Below, piece after piece: positions 24,061 through 35,604 of a stretch of DNA of 64,000 nucleotides. Under the pieces are notes generated by a model that made no database searches, was not told the origin of the DNA, and was given only the letters and a program-made list of their open reading frames with translations. Position 1 is the stretch's first letter; each line of letters starts with the position of its first letter. A program made the translations under genes and the position numbers. This DNA is from Wyeomyia smithii (lineage: Eukaryota; Arthropoda; Insecta; Diptera; Culicidae), in NCBI RefSeq assembly GCF_029784165.1, contig NC_073696.1, positions 99,998,065 through 100,062,064 on the forward strand, read 5' to 3'.

Positions 24061-25755
24061 GGGGAACTGCTCCATTATTTATCTCATTAAGCCGATATTC
24101 TCGAAGAATGCACGGATTAAACACCAAATTTTCACGAAATCATTGAAGAAATAAACTAAGGAGGTATGCTTACGTGCTCTTATGGAATCCTTCAGCATTG
24201 TATATTTTGTAAAATTAGCTAGATTTATCCTGAATTTTGTAAAACAAATCATTTTTCACAACGCTTCCATGTCCATCTCAAAACTCGAATCACTGCTCAA
24301 TGGGACACCGCCGCTTATTTTTGCTAATAAATCACACCAGTGAGCGCAACTGTTTGTGTATTGCCATCTATTAAAAAATTGCTGAAACTATCGATTTTTT
24401 CATTCACACCAGAACTAGATGTCGTTGCTTGGCTAAAAGTATTAAATTATTAAATAATTAATGTTAAAACTTGATAGCAAAGAGCCAGAACAAAATTTTA
24501 TTGCTTCCATTTGAGCCCTCAAAAATCCTAAACTTATCGGAAGTCAATTACTGGTGACTCCGCTTATCGTATTGCATTTTAAATTTGTATGAAGATTTCA
24601 AAGAGATAACTTGCTTTTTGCAACCTTGAACCACCTTAATGAGTATTGTGCGCATCCGCTTTTAACCACACGGCTCTCGCCCTAATTTTGAGTCGTTGAC
24701 AAAATCAATACCACGGGCTCATGGACGAATGGTAGTAAGACGCAATGGAGTTATATAGGAAAAACATGTGTTTTGATAAAAATAGATTGCGTTCAGTGAA
24801 AGTAAGTACCAGAAAGTTAGAATAAAATGTATAGAAGACATTTGATAGCTGTATTCTCAGTCAATGAGCAAAATACTCGGAGAAATTTTGATTTTACTAC
24901 CACTGAAAAAGCGCCATCTCTTGCTATTGGACATTTTTTCAGGTGTCCTATTATTCATCGCACGACGCCCCCATATTCATCACACTGTCAATCATTAATG
25001 CATCACATTATCGCCCCCATATTCTTCACACTGTTAATCATTAATGAATCACATTATCATGAATGAACGTAGCCGCAGCCGTAGTAGGTTACCTAGATAT
25101 CCGCTGTAGTTGTTTACGTGCAAAATTGGTAACCTAGGTAACCACTACAGTGATGTAGATTTATGTCAATTATGTCGGAATAATTCAACATTTTCAGTAT
25201 GATTTTTTCGTATTAACAGAAACTGATTTGGCAACTTTTGATTTTCTTCAACGCAGTGAAAACAGATGAAAATACATACAGTTGAAATATAGGAATTGTA
25301 GAAATTCATCTCATATATTTCTGCTAATTCAAGCTTGTTTAAGGAAATTTGAGGTGAACATTTCAAAGATTAAAATATTGTTAGTTTAGTAAGTGATTTT
25401 GTTTAGTGATTAAAATGAAAAGTGGTCCGCTGGTGATGAATAAAACTTTGGTTGGCTGCTGAACGAGTCCCGTTGTAGCTGTATAGAACGATGCGCAAAT
25501 TTTGTTTTCTGAGGTAGGTGATTGAATTAAATGAGTTTTCGATTGCAGATGCCCGACTATAATATCAAATTTAGTGCTTTTAAGTGAGAAAGAATTATAC
25601 TTTATGAGGAATTTAAAGTGAACTAAGAAGAATCCATTCCATGGATTAGCAGATTGGTTTAAGAGAAACATATGCGTTTTTTCCTGTTTTCAATTGTGTT
25701 TTCATGTTGTATGAGATGAATATATGGGCTAAGATGAATAATGGAGCAGTTCCCC
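24061..25755. mobile_element. 1.7-kb TIR element, GGGGAACTGCTCCATTATT family, TA target (copy A)
   Basis: The left GGGGAACTGCTCCATTATTT and the complement of the right end (ATAATGGAGCAGTTCCCC) are inverted repeats flanked by TA (24059-24060, 25756-25757). No transposase is recognisable, so it is non-autonomous or gutted. A second, strongly interrupted copy lies at 58950-63724 and shares ATTAAACACCAAATTTTCAC near its left end. Confidence 0.75.
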
Positions 25756-25764
25756 TATACAATA

Positions 25765-26060
25765 AAAAAAGAAAAATGTTATAAACCATCGAACGGTGAC
25801 GTCACGCATCTGAGTTTGACTGATATTGGTAACTATGTTTACCTCCAGGCGATGTAATTTAGTTCTTAATTACAGCAGATAATTTCAATTGTCACCAAAA
25901 TGCCCTTTAAATGTTGTGCGTGTGGTGCCAGTATACTAAGAACAACTATAAATTGAGTAGCATTTTTACTACGTACCCGATTGCTCCATCAGAGAAAAGC
26001 ACAATGTCCAAAACCCAACCAAAGTTATCACTAACTGTCAGAAAAGTGAGGTTATAGAGA
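25765..26060. repeat. Repeat block shared with 63760-64000
   Basis: TTAAATGTTGTGCGTG(T/A)GGTGCC and CACTAACTGTCAGAAAAGT are shared with the right edge of the window, each time directly outside the right end of the GGGGAACTGC element. The plus-strand peptide MPFKCCACGAS is cysteine-rich but stops quickly. It might be the start of a zinc-finger or THAP-like protein remnant; this is a guess. Confidence 0.6.
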
Positions 26061-26103
26061 TTCAGTGAGATGGTCTGTGGAAGACTCCGTGAATCGTTCT
26101 ATA

Positions 26104-27000
26104 CACGCTCCTTCAATTTTACCCTAAACTGAGTAACATCTACTCTGTTTTACATTTCTATGCTAAACTCAAAACCTGAGTAACACTGATTGTTTGAACT
26201 GAGTAATATTTACTCAGATTCTCTCCATAGCCGTATTTACTCATTTTTGCGTAATATGTGCGAATGTAAAATCTTTTCAAGCACTAAAAGCAGTATATAT
26301 TCCGATACTTATATTCGACCTTTTTTCAGTTATTTCTAAAGTGTTACTCAAAGTTGTAAATTGGTTCGAGCCCGAACCACTAACGGCGTTGAAGATTTTA
26401 AAATGTACCTGGCATCTTTCGAGAAAGAGCAACCTCACATTGCTTGTAGTAGAAAGGCCTTTCGAAACAGGTCGAATGTTCGTTGTCGTTATCAGGTAGA
26501 TTTCCTTAAATGTACCAGATTCAAATCAATGTTTGGAATCAAAATTCCAACAGATTTGCACATGATTACGGACTTCATGTCAAGTACCTTATATAAAAAA
26601 TCAAACAACAATTCCCGAGCAACTGTTGACCGTATCGCTGCTATTTTAAAAGAAGCCGCCAAGGCAGAAGATGTTGAAGTTGTTTGAACTATGTTCATTG
26701 GACTACTTTTTGTCATTCATGAATAAACAATTGATGATTTGCGTTGATTTGGTGGTTTTTCATTTCAATTGATATCTGAATAATTCCTTGGAAAATATTT
26801 AAATTACAAAAGTGGGTAACTTTCACTCAGTTTCGTTGATTTGTGATTAATAGCAACAGAGTAAAATTTGCTCAGTTTCTGACAGATAGATATGTTACCC
26901 AAAAGTGAGTAATAGCACAAATACTCTATTTAGAGTACGTCCGCTTTTAACGAAACAGAGTGATATTTAACTCAGTTTAGAGTTAAATTAAATGAGCGTG
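26104..27000. mobile_element. 897-bp TIR element with arrayed GAGTAA...TTACTC palindromes
   Basis: The left end CACGCTCCTTCAATTTTACC and the right end (inward CACGCTCATTTAATTTAACT) are inverted repeats of about 45 bp flanked by TA. Inside each end lie several imperfect palindromes such as CTGAGTAATATTTACTCAG and GAGTAAAATTTGCTCAG. A 108-codon plus-strand frame sits in the middle. Superfamily not assigned. Confidence 0.7.
26361..26687 (+). CDS. Hypothetical 108-residue ORF inside the TIR element
   Basis: The frame encodes a basic peptide with SRKAFRNRSNVRCRY, a segment FGIKIPTDLHMITDFMSS and a helical, acidic end (DRIAAILKEAAKAEDVEVV). It fills the core between the two palindrome arrays of the 26104-27000 element. 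I recognise no domain. It could be a truncated transposase, an element-specific DNA-binding protein or a chance frame. The amino-acid composition of the C-terminal 30 residues looks more protein-like than typical chance frames here. No promoter is evident. Confidence 0.3.
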   Translation: MVRARTTNGVEDFKMYLASFEKEQPHIACSRKAFRNRSNVRCRYQVDFLKCTRFKSMFGIKIPTDLHMITDFMSSTLYKKSNNNSRATVDRIAAILKEAAKAEDVEVV

Positions 27001-27037
27001 TAGAGTGTTTAATTATGTCTCAACATGATTTACGTTT

Positions 27038-27283
27038 CAAATTTCTAATCGAATAACAGTCATCGCGCGACTACACCGTCTGGGGTGCTGTCATGCAATC
27101 TCATACTTATTTACCGGTTCCCCACTTGACACATGCAGTAACGCTAGCGCTGATATCGAAATACAAGACGCAGCGCAAACACGGCAGCAGATGGTGCTAG
27201 TGTTACCAGCGTAAAGTACTGAAATCATCCGAACGAGGATTTTTTTGAAAATTTGTTCGGAGTGTTATGTCTGTTAGTCTGTG
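27038..27283. mobile_element. CACAGACTAACAGAC-family MITE, left end missing
   Basis: It starts in the family interior (TTTCTAATCGAATAACAGTC) and runs to the complete right end (GTTATGTCTGTTAGTCTGTG). It borders the transposase remnant that follows. Confidence 0.8.
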
Positions 27284-28545
27284 GTGCAAGCAATGGATGC
27301 AGCTTTCAAGACAAGCCAAAACCTGGGCGGAAACCAGGTCCGGTAAACGGAACTTTGGACCGGAAAGTCTTGCGTGCTTACACCAGTAAGACCTCAGTTC
27401 GGGATGAGGCCGAAAAAATAGAGTCATCTCTCAGTACCGTCTGTCAGGCCAAGGTAAGATTAGGTTTATAGACCTTTATAGACATATAGGGTAAACGACC
27501 TAGCCTAATAGCGGCCGTCATAAATATTTTCTTGAATGTTGCTCATTGGTTTGACTGTTAAGCTTTTTCAAATAGCCTGGTGCTTCGATACGTGTCGATT
27601 CTTAAAATAAAGAAATTTGGTCTCGTTTCTGGCTCTTAAGTTGCATATTAGAGATGGTCGGGTTTCGGGTTTTCAAACCCGACCCGTACCCGTCGGGTTC
27701 GGGTTTGTAAATTTTTGAAAGTGTCGGGTTCGGGTCGGGTTAGGGTTTGAAAATTTTTGAAGGTGTCGGGTACGGGCCGGGTTCGGGTTTGGTGGGAAAA
27801 CAATTTTCGGGTTCGGGTCGGGTTCGGGTTTAAAAAAGGTCGGGTTTAGGTCTGAAAACCCGAAACCCAACTATATCAAATAAGCATTTTTGTAAGACGA
27901 TGATGTCTAATTTCATGCAACTGCAAAAACACTAACATTTCAATACCATTCGAGGCCCAAAACTTCAGGGCAGCCTCAAATTGGTACAAAAAATCTACCC
28001 CTCAAAAAAAATCTCGGGTTCGGGTCGGGTTCGGGTCGGGTTCGGGCCGGGTTCGGGTTTCACAAAAATAAAATTTTCGGGTTCGGGTCGGGTTCGGGTT
28101 TGATCTAAAAAAAATTTTTCGGGTTCGGGGCTCAACCGAAAAAAAAATTCGGGTGCGGGTCGGGTACGGGTTTAAAGAATGCCAAACCCGACCATCTCTA
28201 TTGCATATCTGTTCTGTGGTGGCATGCTATCCGAGCCATTCGTAACAACAGACTCAATGAATACCCCTGGTTTTGTCCGTGAGTGTCACAATCCCAGTAC
28301 TGTTCTAGCCAGATCTGGCATCACGGTACGGTGGCCTGTTACCAATCCAACGGAGTAATTTCGTGCCAAAGGAGATGAATCCGGCAAATTGTCCCCAGGC
28401 AAGATTAATTAAGACTTTTTGGGCTCTTACCAAGTCATTTATATAGAGCCCTGCTGGCCATAAAAAATTTCGCAAGAGACTGGATAAAAGTGGCCAAGAT
28501 CATCGCTAATCATTCTGTGCTGCAGCTGATGGGCAGCCTTTGTTT
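27284..28545 (+). pseudogene. ITmD37E-type Tc1/mariner transposase remnant
   Basis: The N-terminal part reads KPGRKPGPVNGTLDRKVLRAYTS and TSVRDEAEKIESS, matching the helix-turn-helix region of the better preserved copy at 48118-49579 (GRKPGPVDPT, SVRDVARNLGTS). After a gap and a hAT-type MITE (27649-28200) the C-terminal part resumes with EPFVTTDSMN, PDLASRYGG, VPKEMNPANCP and TFWALTK. The catalytic E context (RPIETFW) has become RLIKTFW here. Several stops and frameshifts are present, so it is dead. Confidence 0.75.
27649..28200. mobile_element. 552-bp hAT-type MITE filled with CGGGTT repeats, 8-bp target TTGCATAT
   Basis: The ends TAGAGATGGTCGGGTTT and its complement are inverted repeats with a perfect 8-bp duplication TTGCATAT (27641-27648 and 28201-28208). 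Most of the interior is degenerate TCGGGTTCGGG on one strand, in arrays near both ends. No coding capacity. Confidence 0.9.
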
Positions 28546-29031
28546 GAAAACCCGATCAACAAACAAATGGAAAACGCATACTTTTTATGAAAAACATTAA
28601 TAATTTTGAGTACACTTGAGATACTCATGATGTCAGCATTGCATATTATTTTTTTTAAAACCCTAACAGACGTTAAAAGACAGCTTTAAGATGAAAATTG
28701 ATATAAAAAAGCTTAAGTGAAAAATGTGTTTTTTTCAATATAAATCGGTTGTTTTCAAAGATAGAAAACACTTGTTTTTAAAAAGTACTGTAAATGAAAC
28801 TATAACATTGTAGAATAACTTTTTCTTCTATCTACAAAGACAAAAAATTAACATACTTGATTTAATTGAAAATTTGGGTCATTCTAATTTTTGATAATTT
28901 TTCAATAAGCGCTTCATCATATGTAACGACTTTGTAGAAGAAAGTTTTTCTCTCAAATATTGCTATAGAGTTCTGGACCCAAAATTCCCCCTGCATTTGG
29001 TTTCTGGACCATTTTGCATTGGCCTACGATT
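28546..29031. other. Intron sequence, no feature seen
   Basis: AT-rich, with only a short minus-strand chance frame across the next MITE. Confidence 0.4.
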
Positions 29032-29039
29032 GATTAGAA

Positions 29040-29312
29040 CAGCGGTTCTCAACCTTTTTTGTCTGCGTACCCCTGGCAATATTTTCCAAATTAATTGTAA
29101 CCCCTGGCTTCTAATGTCCTCGCTGAGCGGGAGAAAGTAGTGGTAGATCACGTTGTGGCAGTCTAATTCAGGTTTCAAATTGGACTATACTTTGTTTTAT
29201 TGCATGTTTTGAGAGCAAGTTCAACCAATAATTGAAGTATTTAAAAAAAAAAACATTGCTTTGTTCGCCATTACTGATTTTTCTTTCGCGTACCCCAGGT
29301 TGAGAACCGCTG
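29040..29312. mobile_element. 273-bp hAT-type MITE, CAGCGGTTCTCAACC ends
   Basis: CAGCGGTTCTCAACCTTTTTT-like and GGTTGAGAACCGCTG are classic hAT-type inverted ends. The 8-bp flanks GATTAGAA and GAATAGAA differ at one position. No coding capacity. A relative lies at 53056-53347. Confidence 0.85.
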
Positions 29313-29693
29313 GAATAGAACTAAATTTTGAATCAATGCACTGTAATAGAAGACCTTAGAGAAATTAAAAATAAAATAAAAATTTCGTTTGCTCTCAAAT
29401 TGTGTTTATACCAATTATTTGAAATCGTGCTTAGACATAATGAAATACCCTATAACGGCGTCATCGTTATGAGACATAATTCACTTCAAAGTGTAAAAAG
29501 GCATTGTTTCAACATGTTTAACAGTTTGGCTTGCATTCTACGTGTGGTTCGAATTTGGAATGCCTTGATGGCGTGGCATTCGACATAGTGTTGTTCTAGA
29601 GAGATAGGATTGAGCACAGAGAACAGACTTGCAAGCTTGTGAAATATAATTTTTCAGGCTTTATTTATGTCTCACTTTTTTCTACTGAATATA

Positions 29694-29920
29694 CAGTCAT
29701 CCCAGTATTAAGGGCCAACCAGTATTATGGGTAAGTCTACACTTTGTATTGGTTTCTAACATATTTCAATAACTTTCAATAGTCAAATTTAAGTTGAGTG
29801 AACGTAAACAACGTTTACCAAACTTAAATTTGACTATTACATGTTATTGGTATACGCTAGAAACCAATACAAAGTCCATTGGCCCATAATACTGGTTGGC
29901 TCATAATACAGGGATGACTG
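29694..29920. mobile_element. 227-bp near-perfect palindromic MITE, TA target
   Basis: CAGTCATCCCAGTATTAAGG at the left mirrors CAGTCATCCCTGTATTATGA at the right. Pairing continues through AACCAGTATTATGGG, TTTGTATTGGTTTCTA and TAGTCAAATTTAAGTT almost to the centre. TA flanks both ends (29692-29693, 29921-29922). The transcript would fold into one long hairpin. Confidence 0.85.
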
Positions 29921-29922
29921 TA

Positions 29923-32020
29923 CCTAGGCACTTGGATTAAAACTAAAACCTTGCATCTTTAACTAAAATATATATCTTGAAAGTAAGTTGTATTTACTCT
30001 ATACTTGCTTTATACTATACTAGATTGTACTTTGTGAAAGTAATTAAATCCTATTATTTTGAGACCCTTCTTCCCTCCTATTGTGCGATACTTACTAATA
30101 GTTCAAGTCACGCATACCGTAATCAGCAGTGTCAACCTTATTCAAACTTTGTTACTGTTTTCGCACATGATTGATATAATTAGCCAAGTCATGGTAAGTA
30201 TCTATCCGCACGAAACTCGCCTTCTTCGATGGGATGGTCAATGAATCTTTAATCATTGTGTGCCTTCCAATTAGCCGTGGTCGTAGCCGCAGCTAACTAT
30301 CCCATATTCAACATGTATGAGCCCAAAATAGTCGATTGTCCTTTCAATAAGCACGAACCTGTAGGTACAGGTAGTGACTATATTGTCGTCAACTAGAACG
30401 GAGACCACTTTGTTTCAATTTGTGGATAGTCACAGTACGAACAAAGTCCTTTCCCATACATAACCGTGTGACACGAGCTGGTGCGTGTTTTTCAAACCGG
30501 CACGATCATTTATTCAGTTTATTCATTGATTTAGTTGTTTCATTCCGATGGAGACACATGGTACTTCACAGTTCGTACAATTCAGCAGGCGCAGAATTTG
30601 TCTCCATTGGCAAGAAAAACCTAGAACTAATGACATACCCAAAACACTTCGTGGGTTCATGGATTATATTCCTTTTCATTTTAGGTTAGCCCTGTGCGAA
30701 ATGTTTGGAATGAATTCGCCATTCACTTTAGCGGAGTTGGTCGTTCTGCTTTAGCTATTGCAAGTGGCAAGTCTGGCAGGCGACTCACCGCAGCCATAGC
30801 CGTAGGTTAATCGCGCGTTCCATTCTAAATGCTAATGCACGCTATGTAGCGAGTTAGCGACAATAACATCAGCATCATGCTCCCTGCTATAATCCTCTCG
30901 CACGGGATGTTGCACAGGCAAGGCAAGGCACACATGGCGCCAGTGTTTGCCCATTTTCGTGCGGTTCAGTTTATAGGTTAAGCTGATTCAGTAGCTGCTG
31001 TCATTCGTTGGCGTGAGTCTGGATGGTACATACCCACCTACATACCAGTGGTAACAAACCAAGCAGACTGAGTTTGACTGTTATGGGGAGAAAGATTGGT
31101 CAACGTTGGCTAGCTACAGTAACAACAAATACAAGCCTCAAGATACAATAATGAAGTTTTATCTATTCAGCTGTGAGAATTAATGAATGAAACAAATTGC
31201 AGTTGTTGAGTGGTTAACAAATGTGAGTATCGCAAAGCTACACTTTTAGCTCGGTAGTGTAATTTAATCCCGAAAGGATATGAGTTGCGTCAAATCCACA
31301 ACTTGAAAATGCCTCAAGAGAGATTTACGATAATGGCTAAATATAGATTATTCTCGTTTTTAAACTGAATACAGCTGTTCCTATTTTGTACTTCCAAGGG
31401 TAGAGTCTGTTTAACATTGAAAGTACATGTTGACTTTTAATTTGGGTTAAGCTTTGATGTTGATGGGGGACAGAAACCAACCAACCATGTGTGAAATCGT
31501 GTTTCCAGCATAATTCATCAAAGCTGCTGTAATAGCGTACAATAAGGAAAAAATTAAATTATGATGACAGTAAGAAATATGTTAAATCGTTCTTGTTATG
31601 AAGAAAAAATAGGATATTATCAAGTATCGATGATGGTTTATCGATTATTCTGTAGGTGTCTAGTTTGGCCTCTCATTAAACAGTGGAAACTTTGTAAAAC
31701 TTTTACAAATTGTCTGTTGTCAAATTTCTATATCATTTTAAGAAAACATTAGCTTTGAATATGTTAGAAATGAATTAACTAAGTATAAAAAGATAGATAT
31801 AATTCATGACAGAGATAATAAACGTTATGAATTTGAAAAGATACCATACTAAAAGTTTGGAAAAATTTCGACTATCGACTCCGACATCGACATTAGTGTT
31901 CAAGATCTGTTTAGTGTATGTAACAATGCACTACTTTTCTATACCATCCTGTTCTCAGCTATAGGAGCGAGTTAATTGTTTGCTGCGGAACTTAACCAAA
32001 AATGATTGATTTTCAATTCA
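29923..32020. other. Intron sequence, no gene seen
   Basis: Mostly AT-rich single-copy sequence. The part at 30770-31080 is GC-richer and could hold conserved non-coding or old repeat sequence, but no motif identifies it. Confidence 0.4.
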
Positions 32021-32215
32021 ACTGTTCACTATTGAAGAGATATGTCAACTATTCTATCACAAGTATGTGGCAACCTTCACCTTTCGATCGAGATATTGAC
32101 GTTTAAAATCCGTTCAATGGTAGTAACATCATATGTATTTTGTGCGAGCTCATTTTCGTTACACTTTTTACGGTATATGCTACTAAAGTAAGACGTAGTC
32201 CTACGTCAAAAAATT
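32020..32215. repeat. Interspersed repeat ending in the palindrome GACGTAGTCCTACGTC
   Basis: Blocks AAAATCC(G/A)TTCAATGGTA, CATTTTCGTT or equivalent, and ACTAAAGTAA, followed by the palindrome at 32192-32207, occur in the same order at about 52660-52850 with a decayed palindrome (ACGTATTCTAGGTC). Related palindromes lie at 4537 and 11708. Family not identified. Confidence 0.6.
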
Positions 32216-33897
32216 TGTCATGGACAGGGTGTTCAATAATTTCGAAAACACGTGTGTTAAAAAATTAAATGAATAAATTAATTTTTTTGAAAACACACGA
32301 TATTGTTTTCTGAGTAAATTTTTATCAAGCCGATGTTTATTGAGAACCTTTATGACATATTAACTGGGAGAACCCCTCATTGTGCAGTATGACGAGCTTG
32401 AGACGTTTCTCAAAAGAGTCGCACGCGGCACGCACTTGGTTTATTGGCATCTTATCCCCAGATCTTGGAAATGAGCACCTTAAATTGGTCCATAGTGCTC
32501 ATTTTATGTTCGCACTGCTTGGCCAGCATGTACGACGATACATAAAAGTATAGGGGATTCTGATCCAGAGCCACAAAGTCTTATGTAGAAAGTCAGTCAA
32601 ATTCTCCCTACAACACGATTGAAAGGTATTTGCTGTGCGGGCCGGTACGTCGTCCTGTTGAAGGAGGTAATGATCCTTCACGTAGTGGTCCCAAAGGCCA
32701 CAACCTTCTCCAGAACCTTTCGTGTTTATCGATAAACACTAGTGAGAGCTTCCCACGCCTGGAGACGGCCATCATCGACGCTGTGATCTGGAACTGCGAG
32801 ATGCTCAAGTGGGACGGTGACCTAAAACACGAACTCTTGACCTACGTGCCACGCAAGTATCAGCCTCTTTTTCGTTTCAGCCTACATAACCTCGTGAATC
32901 TTGTGTTTCTTGTACGGCTTATATCCAAGGTCCTTCGTCATGATAGTGTGGGCTGTCACAATTGACGCATCCATGTAAGGAGCGGTTTTCTCGATCAAGC
33001 GGTTCAGTTTTCGACGAACCTACTCTCTCACCACCTTAATGGTTGCTGGCGCCCTCACCAAACGCGGCCGGATCTCGCGCGGTCCATGGATAAGACTGTC
33101 TAAAGCCTGTATCAGAATAACCGTTGTAGCGGTTGACCGCTACCGTTCCGTTCTTTTTCGACCAATCAGAGCACAGCGGTCGACCGTCGCTTGTTGTTGT
33201 TGTAAAAAATAGAATTATTTCTATTTTGGCCGCCAACCGTTCCCAACGGTTGGCTGTCATTGACATGGCGAAGGCAAACGTGCCTCTTCACACCTACAGA
33301 AAGTCACATATAGAGACTTATCGAATAAAAATGTGGGCTTCTCTTTTTGGCACACACGACAGCCAGTCAAAACATTAATTGCACCGGCAACGCTGCTTGG
33401 CGATGTCAAATTTCGACCAACGGGAACGGGAAGGAAAAAAAAAAGAAGTTTTGTTTTGATCTTGCGCTAGGAACTTGTTTTTATTAAATCTGTGTTTCGT
33501 TTGTTAGAAATAGTTCCAGTGCAAGTGAAAAAAACTTGACCGTTCGTGCCTCTCCGGAAGAATATAGTCAAACGGTCAGACTCAGCTTTTTTGCTGCTGC
33601 GTTTGCGGGTTTTTGTCGTGTTCGCGTAGTGTTTGTTTTGTGATGCTGATTCACTTGCACGTAGGAAATCCAGCGATCAAATTGGACACAAAATCCAGTC
33701 GTCCTCTGGAAGGTATCGACGATGTTCGAGGATGAATCCGGGATCGGAGCACGGCATCGGCACTGGTATCGGCTGCAGAAGTGCTGCACCCAGACTGGTA
33801 TGCTCTCGATTGAACAAATTATTATTACAATTTCGACGTCCAGCACCGCCGGATGATGTTGAATCGCTGGTGCTAGCAAAGCAAGGCAATACTGCTA

Positions 33898-35117
33898 CAG
33901 TAATCACCCGATTATATCTGTACTCGATTTTATCTGCCCCCGATTTTATCTGCCCCCGATTTTATCTGCCCCCGATTTTATCTGCCCCCGATTTTATCAC
34001 ATTTTTCACCCGATTTTATCATCATAAAACATTTCATTAAAAAAATGTCAGAGTGAACTTATTTTCTATTACGCTTCAATATTCAAGATATTTTTCATAA
34101 TTCTGTGTATCATTCTGGATGCAGTTTATATTAAAAATTCAACCGATGCACAATGTTACATTTTGCTGTTATCGTGCGAATAATTGAATAGTGATACAAA
34201 TGTTTATTATAACGGTATAATATGTTCAGAGAAGTTTCAAAATATTTGACAACGCATCTTTTGATGTAGAAAGCTGGATGATCAATCCTCCTAAAAGTGA
34301 GATAGAATATTTACTTTTTCATTAGATAAAGATAGACGCTTGGTGCCTTAGGCAAAGTATTAGTTGATCTCAAAACAAGAAACTTCACAGAAAACATCAT
34401 GTTTCTATCTCTTACATATTGCAAACAACATAAAGTTTTCTATGAGAAGGCATTAAAAAACGTTATTTACATTTTAAGATTTTTCAGGTTGCAATATGTG
34501 AGAGATATCGGCAAAGTTTAGTGTTGTGAGAACATCTAATATTTTGCTTATGGTACTGCGCTACAAAAAAAGCAAGTAATTCATTTTACCAATTCAAACA
34601 AAAACATGAACGAATAAAAAACTTAATTGTATTTTATTTGCAACTTTACATCGATTTTTTAGGTTTTTTTATTTTTTTAGGTTTGTTCAGAAAAGTTTTA
34701 GGCAACTGAATTATCTATCTAAAAAAATGTTTTAAAAAAATAGTGATGATCGATTTTTTTAGTCACTTTTTGTTTTTGAAATTTTTTTTTCAGTATCGGA
34801 TCTCAAATTGAATTTTTTAAATATTTTTTATAAAAGCTCAGACAGTTTTCTCAAGTTCATCCCTTGACAACTTTTCTCCATTTTTTGTCATTATTCAGAT
34901 ATATCGATTTATGAAAAAACAACTGCAGCTTTTTTCATATGTTTGTACAGATAAATTTTCCAAAAAAAAAAATAAAATCGCTGATTTTACGTATTTAGTT
35001 ACTGATTTAACATCTTCAATAAAAAAAATAAAATTTTAAAAATTTCCCGATTTTATCACTTTCCCTATTTTATCACGCCAAAAATCATCAGGGTGAGATA
35101 TAATCGGGTGATCACTG
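33898..35117. mobile_element. 1.2-kb TA-target MITE in the left arm only
   Basis: The ends CAGTAATCACCCGATTATAT and its near-complement are flanked by TA (33896-33897, 35118-35119). The right foldback arm has the uninterrupted site (GCTATTCAGC), giving direct proof of insertion. Subterminal CCCGATTTTATC units are tandemly repeated at 33927-34020 and recur in inverse near 35040-35100. No coding capacity. Confidence 0.92.
33927..34020 (+). repeat. Tandem 17-bp repeat CCCCCGATTTTATCTG
   Basis: About five units of CCCCGATTTTATCTGC occur in a row, followed by two diverged CACCCGATTTTATCA units. They lie just inside the left end of the MITE and may be multiplied transposase-binding sites. Confidence 0.85.
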
Positions 35118-35191
35118 TATTCAGCGGTAGGTTTTCGTGAATATATGGCTTTCACCGGATACTAATACGTCGACCTATATTTTTACAGGTA

Positions 35192-35604
35192 CAGTAACTA
35201 TTCGCTAACTGGGCACACTTTAACTGGGCTTCTTTTTAACTGGGCGCTCGCTAACTGGGAGGATTCCCAGTTAAAAAGACAACAAACGTCAAATATCTAA
35301 ACGAACGGGGGGCATGTGGATTGGGAGCGAAAACTGAAAAATTAAAGTTTCTCTAATCGAGCATATTTAAAATACAAAAACAATAATTTAGCTGATAAAT
35401 GTTTAAAAGCTTTATTCGAGAGATAAGTTTGCAGTTGTGGCTTCTCTATTTGGTGAACAATTTGAGAACGAAAGCCTTTTATGAAGTTGTCGCGAAGCAG
35501 CGTTATCTATCGAACTCCCCCTCGGCGTTGAGATGATATCCCAGTTAGCGAGCTGATTTCAATAACTGGGAAGTGCTCGTCGCCCAGTTAGCGAACAGTT
35601 GCTG
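35192..35604. mobile_element. 413-bp MITE, CAGTAACTGTTCGCTAACTG family, left arm
   Basis: Inverted ends (CAGTAACTATTCGCTAACTG and complement of GTTAGCGAACAGTTGCTG) are flanked by TA. It interrupts the second captured anillin exon after its first three bases. The identical site is occupied in the right arm, so this insertion predates the inverted duplication. Confidence 0.9.

Noticed and set aside
26361..26380. RNA polymerase III B-box (GGTTCGAGCCC)
   Set aside because: There is no A-box at the right distance and no tRNA-like fold.
27661..28190. Telomere-like CGGGTT array
   Set aside because: The array is enclosed by hAT-type inverted ends with an 8-bp duplication; Diptera lack such telomeres, and it is interstitial.
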